A stretch of DNA of 42,740 bases from Nocardia suismassiliense (GTDB lineage: Bacteria > Actinomycetota > Actinomycetes > Mycobacteriales > Mycobacteriaceae), in NCBI RefSeq assembly GCF_900269665.1, contig NZ_LT985361.1, forward strand, positions 144,311-187,050, in the 5' to 3' direction. This document shows, piece by piece, positions 8,744 through 16,705 of the stretch. The translations under genes were made by a program, and so were the position numbers. A model generated the notes under the pieces. It searched no databases and was not told where the DNA came from. It saw only the letters and a list, made by a program, of their open reading frames with translations. Each line of letters starts with the position of its first letter. Positions within the stretch are counted from its first letter, which is position 1.

Positions 8744-9124
8744 GTGAAGAAACTGGTGCCGTTGGTAGTAGATGCGCTGCTGGTGATCCTGTTCTGTGCG
8801 ATCGGCAGGCGTAGTCACGACGAGGCCGTGCTCACCGGACTACTTCGCACGCTGTGGCCGTTCGCCATCGGCCTGGCCATCGGCTGGACCGTGGCGGTCG
8901 CCGCGGCGAGCCGGATGTTCGGTGACGCCGGCCGCGACGCCCGCTTCGACGGAACCGCCTTGTGGCCCACCGGGATTCTGGTCTGGCTCGGCACCCTGGG
9001 CGGCGGCATGCTGCTGCGCGTGGTCAGCGGTCAGGGCACTGCATTCAGCTTCATCCTGGTGGCAGGTGTGGTGCTCGCGCTGTTCCTGCTCGGCTGGCGC
9101 GCGGCCATCAAAGCGCTGAATTAA
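8744..9124 (+). CDS. DUF3054 small membrane protein
   Basis: A 126-residue protein with four hydrophobic spans and the DUF3054 pattern: VVDALLVILFCAIGRRSHDE near the N-terminus, then WPFAIGLAIGW and WPTGILVWLGTLGGGMLLR. It starts at GTG 8744. It is about 75 bases beyond the YbhN-like gene and may be its own transcript. Its TAA stop shares the four bases TTAA (9121-9124) with the stop of the convergent PBP-like gene. The function of this actinobacterial family is unknown. Confidence 0.85.
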   Translation: MKKLVPLVVDALLVILFCAIGRRSHDEAVLTGLLRTLWPFAIGLAIGWTVAVAAASRMFGDAGRDARFDGTALWPTGILVWLGTLGGGMLLRVVSGQGTAFSFILVAGVVLALFLLGWRAAIKALN

Positions 9125-10800
9125 GTCTCCGGCGCGGCCAGCGACTGCAGCATCCGGACCGCCATGCGCGCGGTGGCGTCGCCGCTGTCCACGTCGTTGA
9201 TGTGGATGGCGAAGGCCAGGTCGCCCATGATCGCGATCAGCCAGCCGTCCCGTCCCGCGGTCGCGCTGAACCCGTTGACGTCGCGGTACATTCGCAGGCT
9301 CGCGAACTCGGGGGCGTTGGTCGAGTCGCGCAGCATGCTGTGCAGCCGGTCGGTGACCTCCCTGGGCAGCGGCGCGAGTTGCGCGTCGGTGGTGCTCGGC
9401 CGGGCGACCTCGATCATCGGCCGCGGCACCTCGCCGCGCGCGATCGCGGCGGCGGCGATCGCCATGCCGAACGGGCTGGCCAGCACCGCGTCCGAGCCGC
9501 CGCCCTGGCGGACCTGTTCGGCGCTGCGGCCCGCGACGGCCAGCCGCCCGGTCACCTCGTCGAGTCCGGGCACCTTGAAGTCGATACCGACGCCGAGCGC
9601 GGTCGCGGCCTCGGCCGCCTCCTGCACCGGAATCTCGTGCGGCGCCTTGCCTTTGGTGACGGCCGCGATATTGCGGAACAGCTCGATATTGCCGCCGACC
9701 GGATAGAGGCCGGTGAACGCCACCGGCCCGTGCTCGCTGGCCTGCGAGTTCTGCGCGACCGCGACCACCGCGCCACTGGAGGGCTGGATCGCCACGATCG
9801 CGGCGGGGGTGGCGGAGCTGACGACCGCGTCCTCGGCGGCGCGCTGCAACCGCTGGTCCATGGTGCCCGCGATGTCCGGGCCCGGCGGGCCCTGCACACC
9901 GGCGAGCTGGCCGACGAAACGACCGTCCTGTTCGAAAACCTGCACACCCCAACCGGAGTGCTGTTCCTGGCTCTCCTGCTGCACCTTGCGTAAGGCGTCC
10001 AGCATGGGCGACCAGATCCGGCGGTCGGCGGAGATGAGCCGCGGCTGCTTCTCCATCACCACGCCGGGGATCGGCGCCATGTCCTTCTCCAGGATGGCGA
10101 AGTCGGGCTCGCGCAGGTTCACCGCGACCACCGGTTTGCCCTGCGAGGTGGCCACCTGCTGCATCAGCGACGGCCCGGTGATCAGCGGCGCGACCGGCTC
10201 GATGGCCTTGGCCAGTGCGTTGGTCGAGCCGACCGGGTCGGGCATCTTCGCGGGGTCGAGCTTGATCACGTTGATGATCTGCTCGGTCATCAGCGGCTGT
10301 CCCGCGATGTCGTTGACCTTCGGCGCCGGGGACGGCTCGGTGCGCACCAGGCGCACGGTGCGATTGTGGTCGAGCTGGGGCATCACCACGGCCGGATCCC
10401 AGGAGATGCGCCAGCCGATGGCGAGCTTGCGCACATTGCCCTGCAGGCTGTAGTTCCAGTTTTTGCGGTCGCCGAAGGTCCAGGCGGCGTCCATGCTGAA
10501 GATCGCCGCTTCGGAGTCGAGGCCGATGAATTGGGTCTTCTTGTAATCCACCTTGCCCGGCTGCAGTCCAGCAAACATTTGCTTCAGCGTTGCCGAAGCC
10601 GCGGACGGGTACGACGTGAGCTCGGAAGCCTTGGAGTAGTCCTGCTTGTCGAGCAGTTCGGTGAAGCGCTCGACGACAGCCTCCGCCTCGTTCTTACCCT
10701 CACTTACACCGCACGATCCCATCGCGATCGCGAGCGCCGCCACCCCCGCGAGTGCCATAGCGCCCCGGACGCGAAAGCGGCGGGATCCCCAGACATCCAT
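9121..10800 (-). CDS. Catalytically degenerate penicillin-binding lipoprotein (Rv2864c-like)
   Basis: A 559-residue exported protein. Residues 1-33 form a signal peptide ending in a near-lipobox (AIAMGSC). Next come an NTF2/MecA-like domain (about 37-150), a dimerisation-type region (about 160-330) and a transpeptidase-like domain (about 340-555). The family fold is clear from GTMDQRLQRAAEDAV, AAIVAIQPSSGAVVAVAQN and DLAFAIHI. All three catalytic motifs are missing: the SxxK site (usually PPGSTFK) reads PVGGNIE, the segment that normally holds SxN is deleted, and the KTG site reads SATAGRDGW. It therefore should not acylate beta-lactams or cross-link peptidoglycan; a structural or regulatory role is inferred. 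Start ATG 10800 has GAAGAG eight bases upstream; GTG 10809 is less likely. Confidence 0.88.
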   Translation of the reverse strand: MDVWGSRRFRVRGAMALAGVAALAIAMGSCGVSEGKNEAEAVVERFTELLDKQDYSKASELTSYPSAASATLKQMFAGLQPGKVDYKKTQFIGLDSEAAIFSMDAAWTFGDRKNWNYSLQGNVRKLAIGWRISWDPAVVMPQLDHNRTVRLVRTEPSPAPKVNDIAGQPLMTEQIINVIKLDPAKMPDPVGSTNALAKAIEPVAPLITGPSLMQQVATSQGKPVVAVNLREPDFAILEKDMAPIPGVVMEKQPRLISADRRIWSPMLDALRKVQQESQEQHSGWGVQVFEQDGRFVGQLAGVQGPPGPDIAGTMDQRLQRAAEDAVVSSATPAAIVAIQPSSGAVVAVAQNSQASEHGPVAFTGLYPVGGNIELFRNIAAVTKGKAPHEIPVQEAAEAATALGVGIDFKVPGLDEVTGRLAVAGRSAEQVRQGGGSDAVLASPFGMAIAAAAIARGEVPRPMIEVARPSTTDAQLAPLPREVTDRLHSMLRDSTNAPEFASLRMYRDVNGFSATAGRDGWLIAIMGDLAFAIHINDVDSGDATARMAVRMLQSLAAPET

Positions 10801-11197
10801 GTCGCCCACTCTTCACTCTTGTCACTCCAGTAACAAGACCACCGTACCTGAAAAAGACCTGTCTGCGGTGCCTCCGCCACAAGGACGTTACCCATGCTCA
10901 GCATCTCAATTGTGCCCGAAAGCTCCCGTCTCGGGGGACCGATCCTGATCGTTGTCCAGTGCTACGGCGACAACCGGCGCCGCTACCGTACCGGGGCCCC
11001 ACGCAAAGTTGTGCACTTACTGCCCTACTCGGCGTTTCGGATCACTGAGTACCCAGAGCGAGCGTCTACGAACCGCGAATCACCCCCGTTAACCACCGGC
11101 GAACTCTGTTCGCACAGAGCGGAACCATTGGCGCCGATTGCGACGTAATCTTGTAATTACTGTAAGCAACACTGAAGAGTAAGTAGGTGATCCCCTC
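10801..11197. other. Intergenic region of about 400 bases between divergent genes
   Basis: No convincing gene is seen here. A plus-strand frame at 10894-11148 has random-looking composition. The region must hold promoters for the PBP-like lipoprotein (leftward) and the gene at 11198 (rightward). Near the right end are an 8-base palindrome GTAATTAC (11153-11160) and a small hairpin-forming CTCTG/CAGAG pair near 11104-11119. The sequence is AT-richer just before 11198, as expected for a promoter. Confidence 0.5.
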
Positions 11198-11803
11198 ATG
11201 AGGCATCAACACCGGGGACGGGGCTTCGGACGACCGGGCGGCTGGCAGCAGGCCGACCTACCGGATCCGGCGGACGTGCCGGACTGGTTCGCGGGCAGGT
11301 TGCCCGAGGACTGGTTCGCCGGTCCACCCGTCATCGAGATCGACCGGGACGAGATCGTCGTCATCGGTGAACTGCCGATCCCCCAGCCCGAGAAGACTCC
11401 CGTCGACGCGGAAGGCACCGCGGAAGCGGCCACTGAGGAAGTGCCGCGGGCGACCAAGGAGGGCGCCATCTCACGCTTCCGCGAGTCCACCCGCCCGGCC
11501 CGCATGCAGATCGCGGACGAGGCGCAGCGCCGCTACGGCCGCAGTGTTGCGTGGGGCGTGTCGGTCGATGGCGAACGGATCATGTTCACCCACTTGGCGG
11601 TCCCCGTCATGACCCGGCTGCGTCAACCCGAACGCAAGGTGCTCGACACGCTGGTCGACTCGGGCGTGGCGCGTTCGCGGGCGGACGCGCTGGCCTGGAC
11701 GGTGAAACTGGCCGGCCAGCACGCGGAATCCTGGCTGGCGGAGTTGCGCGACGCTATGCGGAAGGTGGACGACCTGCGGTCGGAGGGACCGCAGGGACTG
11801 TAG
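11198..11803 (+). CDS. Conserved actinobacterial protein of unknown function
   Basis: A 201-residue, probably cytosolic protein. The N-terminal 110 residues are low-complexity, Pro/Glu/Ala-rich and likely disordered, with two WFAG repeats near residues 29 and 39. The C-terminal half is ordered and helical: RRYGRSVAWGVSVDGERIMF, then VPVMTRLRQPERKVLDTLVD and a final amphipathic helix. SGVARSRADALAWTVKL resembles a ribbon-helix-helix-type or antitoxin-like helix pair, but this is only an impression. The start is ATG 11198 with TAGGTGA about nine bases upstream. It is transcribed alone toward aroQ, 115 bases away. I do not recognise a named family. Confidence 0.7.
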   Translation: MRHQHRGRGFGRPGGWQQADLPDPADVPDWFAGRLPEDWFAGPPVIEIDRDEIVVIGELPIPQPEKTPVDAEGTAEAATEEVPRATKEGAISRFRESTRPARMQIADEAQRRYGRSVAWGVSVDGERIMFTHLAVPVMTRLRQPERKVLDTLVDSGVARSRADALAWTVKLAGQHAESWLAELRDAMRKVDDLRSEGPQGL

Positions 11804-11918
11804 GCCCCGGAGTTTCGCGACACCCAGCCCGATCGGTGCGGGCGACAAAGTAGTCGCTGGTCTTTCCGGACGCGCCGGGTAGGACTTCGCCGTAGGGCCT
11901 ACGACTAATGTTGCGGGC

Positions 11919-12359
11919 ATGTCCGCACCCGGTCCGATCCTGGTTCTCAACGGCCCGAACCTGAACATGCTCGGCACTCGTCAGCCGGAGGTCTACGGGT
12001 CGGCGACGCTCGACGACGTCGTCGAACTCTGCAGGCAGACCGCGCAACGTTACGGCCGCGAGATCGCCGCCTTCCAATCCAATTCCGAAGGCGCGCTGAT
12101 CGACCGGATCCATCGGGCGCGCGGCGTCGAGTCGGGCATCGTGATCAATCCCGGCGGGCTCACCCACACCTCGGTGGCGCTGCGGGACGCGCTGGTGATC
12201 CCGGAACTCCCCATCGTGGAGGTGCATATCAGCAATGTGCACGCCCGCGAGGAGTTCCGGCATCACTCCTATATCTCCCCGATCGCGACCGCGGTGGTCG
12301 CCGGGATGGGGATTCAGGGATATGCGGCGGCGATCGAATTCCTGGTTCGCTCCGCCTGA
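11919..12359 (+). CDS. aroQ: Type II 3-dehydroquinate dehydratase
   Basis: A 146-residue protein of standard length for the dodecameric type II dehydroquinase, which converts 3-dehydroquinate to 3-dehydroshikimate in the shikimate pathway. Visible family features are [19 protein letters not shown] (catalytic-loop Arg and Tyr), FQSNSEG, the His-containing [16 protein letters not shown] and [19 protein letters not shown]. In M. tuberculosis the orthologue is called aroD and sits with aroB/aroK. Here no other shikimate gene is near, so this is either the relocated housekeeping copy or a second copy. It is convergent with the Ddn-like gene, 11 bases away. Confidence 0.95.
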   Translation: MSAPGPILVLNGPNLNMLGTRQPEVYGSATLDDVVELCRQTAQRYGREIAAFQSNSEGALIDRIHRARGVESGIVINPGGLTHTSVALRDALVIPELPIVEVHISNVHAREEFRHHSYISPIATAVVAGMGIQGYAAAIEFLVRSA

Positions 12360-12370
12360 TCGCCGCGCAT

Positions 12371-12817
12371 TCAGTTGATCTGAAAGACCGGGAATCCCGG
12401 TGCGATAGCGGCCAATTCCGCGTCGGTGGCGTCCTTGGTGACGCCCTCGAAGAACTTGCCCACTTCCCAGCCCCACTTGCGCAGGTACAGCCGCAGCAGC
12501 GGGACCTTGTCCGCGTCGGCGATCTCGGTGGCGGTGAACTGCTCGACCTTGCGTCCGAGCCGCAGTTCGCCGCCGCCGGCCACACGCAGATTGCGTACCC
12601 ACTGCGTGTGCCCGCGCGGCGCGACGAGGAAACGGGCGCCGTCTTCGCGCACCATCAGGTTGACCATCGTGGTCCGCCACTGCCCGCTCTTGCGACCGCG
12701 GACCGCCAGCAGCCGCGAACCCATGACGCTGATGCCGAGCCTGGGCAGCCAGTTGAAGATGCGGTTCATGATCGGGTCCAGGCCGGCCGGGCCGATGTAG
12801 CGGGTGCTGTGGTCCAT
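12371..12817 (-). CDS. Ddn-like deazaflavin-dependent oxidoreductase
   Basis: A 148-residue protein of the F420-dependent nitroreductase (Ddn) family. Typical elements are NRIFNWLPRLGISVMGSRLL, then RGRKSGQWRTTMVNLMVRED, followed by FLVAPRGHTQWVRNLRVAGG and the C-terminal LRLYLRKWGWEVGKFFEG. Family members use F420H2 to reduce quinones or other electrophiles. The start at ATG 12817 has a strong AAAGGAGAT seven bases upstream. The promoter carries two copies of a GAGCACTGCTC palindrome, so the gene is likely repressed by a TetR-type regulator encoded elsewhere. This suggests induction by a specific compound or lipid. Confidence 0.88.
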   Translation of the reverse strand: MDHSTRYIGPAGLDPIMNRIFNWLPRLGISVMGSRLLAVRGRKSGQWRTTMVNLMVREDGARFLVAPRGHTQWVRNLRVAGGGELRLGRKVEQFTATEIADADKVPLLRLYLRKWGWEVGKFFEGVTKDATDAELAAIAPGFPVFQIN

Positions 12818-12833
12818 GGTCGATCTCCTTTGT

Positions 12834-12899
12834 GAGCACTGCTCTCTATTGTGATAAGTGTTCCACTTCCGCGAAGGTGAGTCAAGAGCACTGCTCTCT
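12834..12899 (-). promoter_or_regulatory. Promoter of the Ddn-like gene with two TetR-type palindromes
   Basis: Two copies of GAGCACTGCTCTCT occur at 12834-12847 and 12886-12899. Each contains the palindrome GAGCA-C-TGCTC, and the distal copy extends to a perfect AGAGCA-C-TGCTCT (12885-12897). On the minus strand a TTGACT -35 element (12880-12885) touches the distal copy, and AACACT (12857-12862) lies 17 bases downstream as a -10. The proximal copy falls between the start site and the ribosome binding site. Operators on both sides of a promoter are typical of repression. No regulator gene is adjacent. Confidence 0.65.
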
Positions 12900-12977
12900 T
12901 TTCTTGAACCCGCAGTTCACCGCGCATAGCGGCGGCGGCATCGCGCGGATTTCCGGCGCGCACCCGACAATGTGGGG

Positions 12978-14105
12978 ATGACGCGCGAGACCGTTCGCCG
13001 GGTGGTGCTCGCCCCGGACAAGTTCAAGGGGTCGCTGACCGCACCCCAGGTGGCGGCCGCGCTCGCGACGGGCATCGCGGAAGTCGCACCGGCGGTGCAA
13101 GTCCGACAGGTGCCGGTCGCCGACGGCGGAGACGGGACCGTCGACGCGTTCGTGGCGAGCGGGTGGACGCGGGTCGAGTTGTCCGCGCCCGGACCTACCG
13201 GCGTGCCCGGCAGCACGTCGTACGCGGTGCAGGCGGAAACAGCCGTCATCGAGTTGGCCGCCGTGGTCGGTCTTGCGAAACTCCCTGCGGGACGGCCGGA
13301 TCCGCTCGGTGCGAGCACCTACGGGTTGGGCGTTGTCATCGCACACGCGCTCGACAATGGTGCCACCCATATCGTGCTCGGTTTGGGCGGCAGCGCTTCC
13401 ACCGATGGCGGTGCGGGCATGGTGCAGGCGCTCGGTGCCCGCATCCTGGATGCCGACGGCCACGAATTAGCCCAGGGTGGTGCGGCTTTGACCCGCGCCG
13501 CCCAGTTGGACCTTTCCGGCCTTCATCCTGGAATCGCCGCCGGCATTGTCACCTTGGCCTGCGATGTGGACAACCCACTGCTCGGCCCCAAAGGTGCCGT
13601 CGCGGTCTACGCGCCCCAGAAAGGCACCGATACAGCCGATTTCGCCCTTCTCGAAGAGGCACTCGCGAACTGGGCACGACTCGCAGGTCCCACCTTCGCG
13701 CATCATCCCGGCGCCGGCGCCGCGGGCGGAACAGGTTTCGGCGCACTCGCCGTCCTCGGCGCGCAGGTGCGCAGCGGCATCGAGGTGATCCTCGAACTGC
13801 TGGACTTTCCCGCACTACTCGACGGTGCCGAACTCGTCATCACCGGCGAGGGCTCGCTCGATGCGCAGAGCCTGCACGGCAAGGCCCCCATCGGCGTCTG
13901 CGAATCCGCACGCAAGGCCGGGATTCCCGTCATCGCCGTCGCGGGCCGCAATCTTCTTGCCGCACAAGAGATCCGCGCGGCGGGTTTCACCGCCTGCTAC
14001 GCCCTCACCGATCTGGAGCCGGACCCGGCCCGCTCGATCGCGCGGGCGAGCCACCTTTTGCAGCAAGTCGGCGCACAGATAGCAGAGCGGCACCTGACGC
14101 GATAA
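12978..14105 (+). CDS. Glycerate kinase
   Basis: A 375-residue protein of the GckA/GlxK-type glycerate kinase family (two-domain fold). It begins with the family hallmark VVLAPDKFKGSLTAPQVAAA, followed by PVADGGDGTVDAF, then THIVLGLGGSASTDGGAGM, DVDNPLLGPKGA, and VITGEGSLDAQSLHGKAPIG near the C-terminus. Family members phosphorylate D-glycerate to 2- or 3-phosphoglycerate. ATG 12978 is taken as the start; GTG 12972 is two codons upstream. No clear Shine-Dalgarno is present and the leader is short, so leaderless translation is possible. No glyoxylate or glycerate pathway genes are nearby. Confidence 0.93.
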   Translation: MTRETVRRVVLAPDKFKGSLTAPQVAAALATGIAEVAPAVQVRQVPVADGGDGTVDAFVASGWTRVELSAPGPTGVPGSTSYAVQAETAVIELAAVVGLAKLPAGRPDPLGASTYGLGVVIAHALDNGATHIVLGLGGSASTDGGAGMVQALGARILDADGHELAQGGAALTRAAQLDLSGLHPGIAAGIVTLACDVDNPLLGPKGAVAVYAPQKGTDTADFALLEEALANWARLAGPTFAHHPGAGAAGGTGFGALAVLGAQVRSGIEVILELLDFPALLDGAELVITGEGSLDAQSLHGKAPIGVCESARKAGIPVIAVAGRNLLAAQEIRAAGFTACYALTDLEPDPARSIARASHLLQQVGAQIAERHLTR

Positions 14106-14165
14106 GGCCGGTGCTGCAAGCGATTACAGAGTCCCGCTAGTCCAGCCGGTTCGCCACGAGCGGTA

Positions 14166-14516
14166 CTAGCTAGCCGAAGCCAGCAGGTTGCCGAGGAGCT
14201 CGTGGCGGTGCTTGTCGCCCCACTCTTCGAGGGGGCGCAGGGCGACGGCCAATTCCGCGCCGAGCGGGGTGAGGGAGTATTCGACCCGGGGCGGAACCTC
14301 GGGGTAGACCTCCCGGTGCACGACGCCGCTCGCCTCGAGGTGCCGCAGATTCTCCGCGAGCACCTTTTCGCTGACGCCGGCCAGCAGGCGCCGGATCTCG
14401 CCGAATCGTTGCGGGCGCTCACTCAGCGCCCACATCAGGTGCAGTTTCCATTTACCGCCGACGACATCGATCGCCACGGACATGCCACACACGTCGTGAT
14501 CCGCGTCACTGCTCAT
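14166..14516 (-). CDS. HxlR-family transcriptional regulator
   Basis: A 116-residue winged-helix protein. It has the family cysteine near the N-terminus (DHDVCGMSVAIDVVGGKWKL), followed by RPQRFGEIRRLLAGVSEKVL and the wing PEVPPRVEYSLTPLGAEL. The single N-terminal Cys11 is the residue that senses thiol-reactive compounds in relatives such as YodB and HypR. ATG 14516 is preferred because AAGGAG lies ten bases upstream; longer forms from 14537 or beyond lack support. It is divergent from the first imine-reductase-like gene with 143 bases between, so control of that pair is likely. The gap contains an AGGTAA (14554-14559)/TTACCT (14593-14598) inverted pair and a GAACGTTC palindrome (14572-14579). 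Confidence 0.9.
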   Translation of the reverse strand: MSSDADHDVCGMSVAIDVVGGKWKLHLMWALSERPQRFGEIRRLLAGVSEKVLAENLRHLEASGVVHREVYPEVPPRVEYSLTPLGAELAVALRPLEEWGDKHRHELLGNLLASAS

Positions 14517-14659
14517 GTCCACCGCACTCCTTCTGACCATATTTCGAACCTCTAGGTAAGCAACCCCACCTGAACGTTCGGTCTTCCCGACTTTACCTGC
14601 GGCAACGAGTATTGGTCCCGGCGCCGACACCATCCGAACCAGAAGCGAAGGGACACACA

Positions 14660-15541
14660 ATGTCCGCACAGACCAGCCCCCGTTCCGTCTCCGTCGTCGG
14701 CCTCGGGCCGATGGGCCAGTCGATGGTCCGGGCCTTCCTGGACGCCGGCGTCGAGGTGACCGTATGGAACCGCAGCACCGACAAGGTCGACGCGATGGTC
14801 GAACTCGGCGCCAAGCCGGCCGCGACCGTCGCCGACGCGCTGGACGCCAACGAGGTGACCGTGCTGAGCCTCACCCACTACGCCGCCATGTACGACGTGC
14901 TCGGTCAGGCCACCGATCACCTGGCGGGCAAGGTGATCGCGAACCTGTCCTCCGATTCCCCGGAGAAGGCCCGGAAGGGTGCTGAGTGGGTCCGCTCGCA
15001 CGGCGCGCAGTTCCTGTCCGGCGGCGTCATGTCGGCGGGTGACAACATCGCCCATCCCGCGTCGTACATCTTCTACAGCGGCCCGCGCGAGGTCTTCGAC
15101 GCGCACGCCGAGCTGCTGCGCCCGCTGAGCCCGCAGGAGTACCTCGGCGCGGACGACGGTCTCGCGCAGATCTTCTACCAGGCGCTGCTGACCATCTTCC
15201 ATCCGTGGCTGCTCGCCTTCGACCAGGCGACCGCGATGATCGACCGCTCCGGCCACAGCATCAGCCAGTTCATCCCGTTCGCCGTCCGCTCCGCCGCCGC
15301 GTTCCCCTATTTCATGGAGGAGTTCTCGGTGGCCAACCAGAACGGCGGCTGGGCCACCCTGGCGAGCCTGAAAATGATGGACGCCGGTGCACAGCACATC
15401 ATCGACGCCAGCGAGGAGGTCGGCGTCGACGCGACGTTCTCGCACACCGCACAGTCGTTGTGGCGCAAGGCCATTGCCGCCTCCGAAGAGAAGGGCGAGG
15501 CCGTCTCGACCTACGCACTGCTCCGCGGGGACAAGGTCTAG
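14660..15541 (+). CDS. Imine-reductase-like NADPH-dependent dehydrogenase, copy 1
   Basis: A 293-residue protein of the beta-hydroxyacid dehydrogenase/imine reductase superfamily. The Rossmann motif is VVGLGPMGQSMVRAFLDAG, followed by VTVWNRSTDK, where Asn-Arg-Ser predicts NADPH use as in imine reductases. Mid-protein residues KVIANLSSDSPEKAR and the catalytic-helix segment DGLAQIFYQALLTIF follow; the position that is Asp or Tyr in imine reductases appears to be Tyr. The start at ATG 14660 has GAAGGGA upstream. It is followed five bases later by a close paralogue of identical length. The natural substrate is unknown; cyclic imine or keto-acid reduction is inferred from the family. Confidence 0.88.
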   Translation: MSAQTSPRSVSVVGLGPMGQSMVRAFLDAGVEVTVWNRSTDKVDAMVELGAKPAATVADALDANEVTVLSLTHYAAMYDVLGQATDHLAGKVIANLSSDSPEKARKGAEWVRSHGAQFLSGGVMSAGDNIAHPASYIFYSGPREVFDAHAELLRPLSPQEYLGADDGLAQIFYQALLTIFHPWLLAFDQATAMIDRSGHSISQFIPFAVRSAAAFPYFMEEFSVANQNGGWATLASLKMMDAGAQHIIDASEEVGVDATFSHTAQSLWRKAIAASEEKGEAVSTYALLRGDKV

Positions 15542-15546
15542 TCGAC

Positions 15547-16428
15547 ATGCCTCAGCGGAAACCCATCGGCTCCATCTCCGTCGTCGGCCTGGGGCCGATG
15601 GGTCAGGCTGTGGTCCGGGCCTTCCTGGACGCCGGTGTCACGGTGACGGTGTGGAATCGCAGCACCGAAAAGGCCGACACCATGGTCGAACTCGGCGCCC
15701 GGCGCGCCGCGACCGTCCGCGAGGTACTCGACGCCAACGACCTGATCGTGGTCAGCCTCACGCACTACGCGGCGATGTACGACGCACTCGGCCAGGCATC
15801 GGATCACCTGGCGGGCAAGGTGATTGCCAATCTGTCCTCGGATTCCCCGGCCAGCACTCGCGAGGCCGCGGCGTGGGTGCGCTCGCACGGCGGGGACTTC
15901 CTGGCCGGCGGCGTCATGGCACAGAGCGACGGTCTCACCGACCCTGAGTCCTACGTGTTCTATGCCGGCCGCCGTGCGGTATTCGAAGCCCATCGTGACC
16001 TGTTGAGCGTGCTCAACACACCGGAGTATCTCGGCGAGGACGAGGGCTTGGCCCAGCTGTATTACCAAGCGGTCCTTGCCATCTTCAATCCGTTGCTGCT
16101 CGGCGTCGAACAGGCGCTGGCGATGATCGACCGCTCCGGCGAGCCGATCGATCGTTTCCTGCCTTATGCCCAACGTTCACTGGGCCGGGTCGACGATGTG
16201 TACGCGGGTCTGGCCGCGTCGGCACAGGCCGGCGGGCTGGGCGACGTCGCCAATCTGCAGATGATGGCGGCGGGCGCGCGGCACGTGCTCGAGACCAGCG
16301 AGGCCGTCGGCGTCGACACCGCTCTGGCCCGGACCGTTCAGTCCTACTGGCACCGGGCGATTGCCGAAAGCGGGCGGCGCGGCGAGCTCGTCCCGACCTT
16401 CGCCGTGCTCCGCGGCGACCACGCGTAG
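15547..16428 (+). CDS. Imine-reductase-like NADPH-dependent dehydrogenase, copy 2
   Basis: A 293-residue tandem paralogue of the preceding gene. Long shared stretches include GLGPMGQ, RAFLDAG, VTVWNRST, the region around SLTHYAAMYD, and LAGKVIANLSSDSP, consistent with a gene duplication. Differences concentrate in the C-terminal helical dimerisation domain, where the substrate cleft lies: DEGLAQLYYQAVLAIFNPLL against the first copy's helix, and a changed segment around residues 205-230. The Tyr-type catalytic position is again present (LYYQA). The two enzymes could form a heterodimer or act on related substrates. It starts at ATG 15547 and is followed by a 34-base convergent gap to the XRE gene. 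Confidence 0.88.
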   Translation: MPQRKPIGSISVVGLGPMGQAVVRAFLDAGVTVTVWNRSTEKADTMVELGARRAATVREVLDANDLIVVSLTHYAAMYDALGQASDHLAGKVIANLSSDSPASTREAAAWVRSHGGDFLAGGVMAQSDGLTDPESYVFYAGRRAVFEAHRDLLSVLNTPEYLGEDEGLAQLYYQAVLAIFNPLLLGVEQALAMIDRSGEPIDRFLPYAQRSLGRVDDVYAGLAASAQAGGLGDVANLQMMAAGARHVLETSEAVGVDTALARTVQSYWHRAIAESGRRGELVPTFAVLRGDHA

Positions 16429-16462
16429 TGCCGCCGGTCCGAGCGTCGAGCCGGCTTGCTGG

Positions 16463-16705
16463 TCAAGCTGTCTCGACGCGGGACCCGAGGCGTGGGAAGG
16501 GGCTGGTGGAGAAGACGACCTCCACGGTCACCTCGAAGTAGGCCGCGATCCGCAGGGCCAGATGCAAGCTCGGGCTGTACTCGCCGCGTTCCAGGTAGCC
16601 GATCGTTTGATAGTGCACACCGAGCGCCTCCGCCAACTCGCGGCGCGAGATGCCGCGCTCGGCGCGCAACATCGCGATCCGGTTGTAGATGACCTCAGTA
16701 GGCAC
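16463..16705 (-). CDS. Small XRE-family regulator coupled to the ABC exporter
   Basis: An 80-residue stand-alone helix-turn-helix protein: IYNRIAMLRAERGISRRELA, then the recognition part LGVHYQTIGYLERGEYSPS, and a short C-terminal tail. Proteins of this YozG-like size are common downstream of two-gene ABC exporters in Gram-positive bacteria. The start GTG 16705 lies inside the end of the permease gene (11-base overlap), which implies translational coupling and cotranscription with the exporter. Feedback control of the exporter operon is inferred. The imperfect dyad over the operon promoter near 18506-18522 is a candidate binding site. Confidence 0.88.
   Translation of the reverse strand: MPTEVIYNRIAMLRAERGISRRELAEALGVHYQTIGYLERGEYSPSLHLALRIAAYFEVTVEVVFSTSPFPRLGSRVETA

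Noticed and set aside
10894..11148. Possible 84-residue gene in the intergenic region
   Set aside because: No ribosome binding site, no hydrophobic or helical pattern and random codon use.
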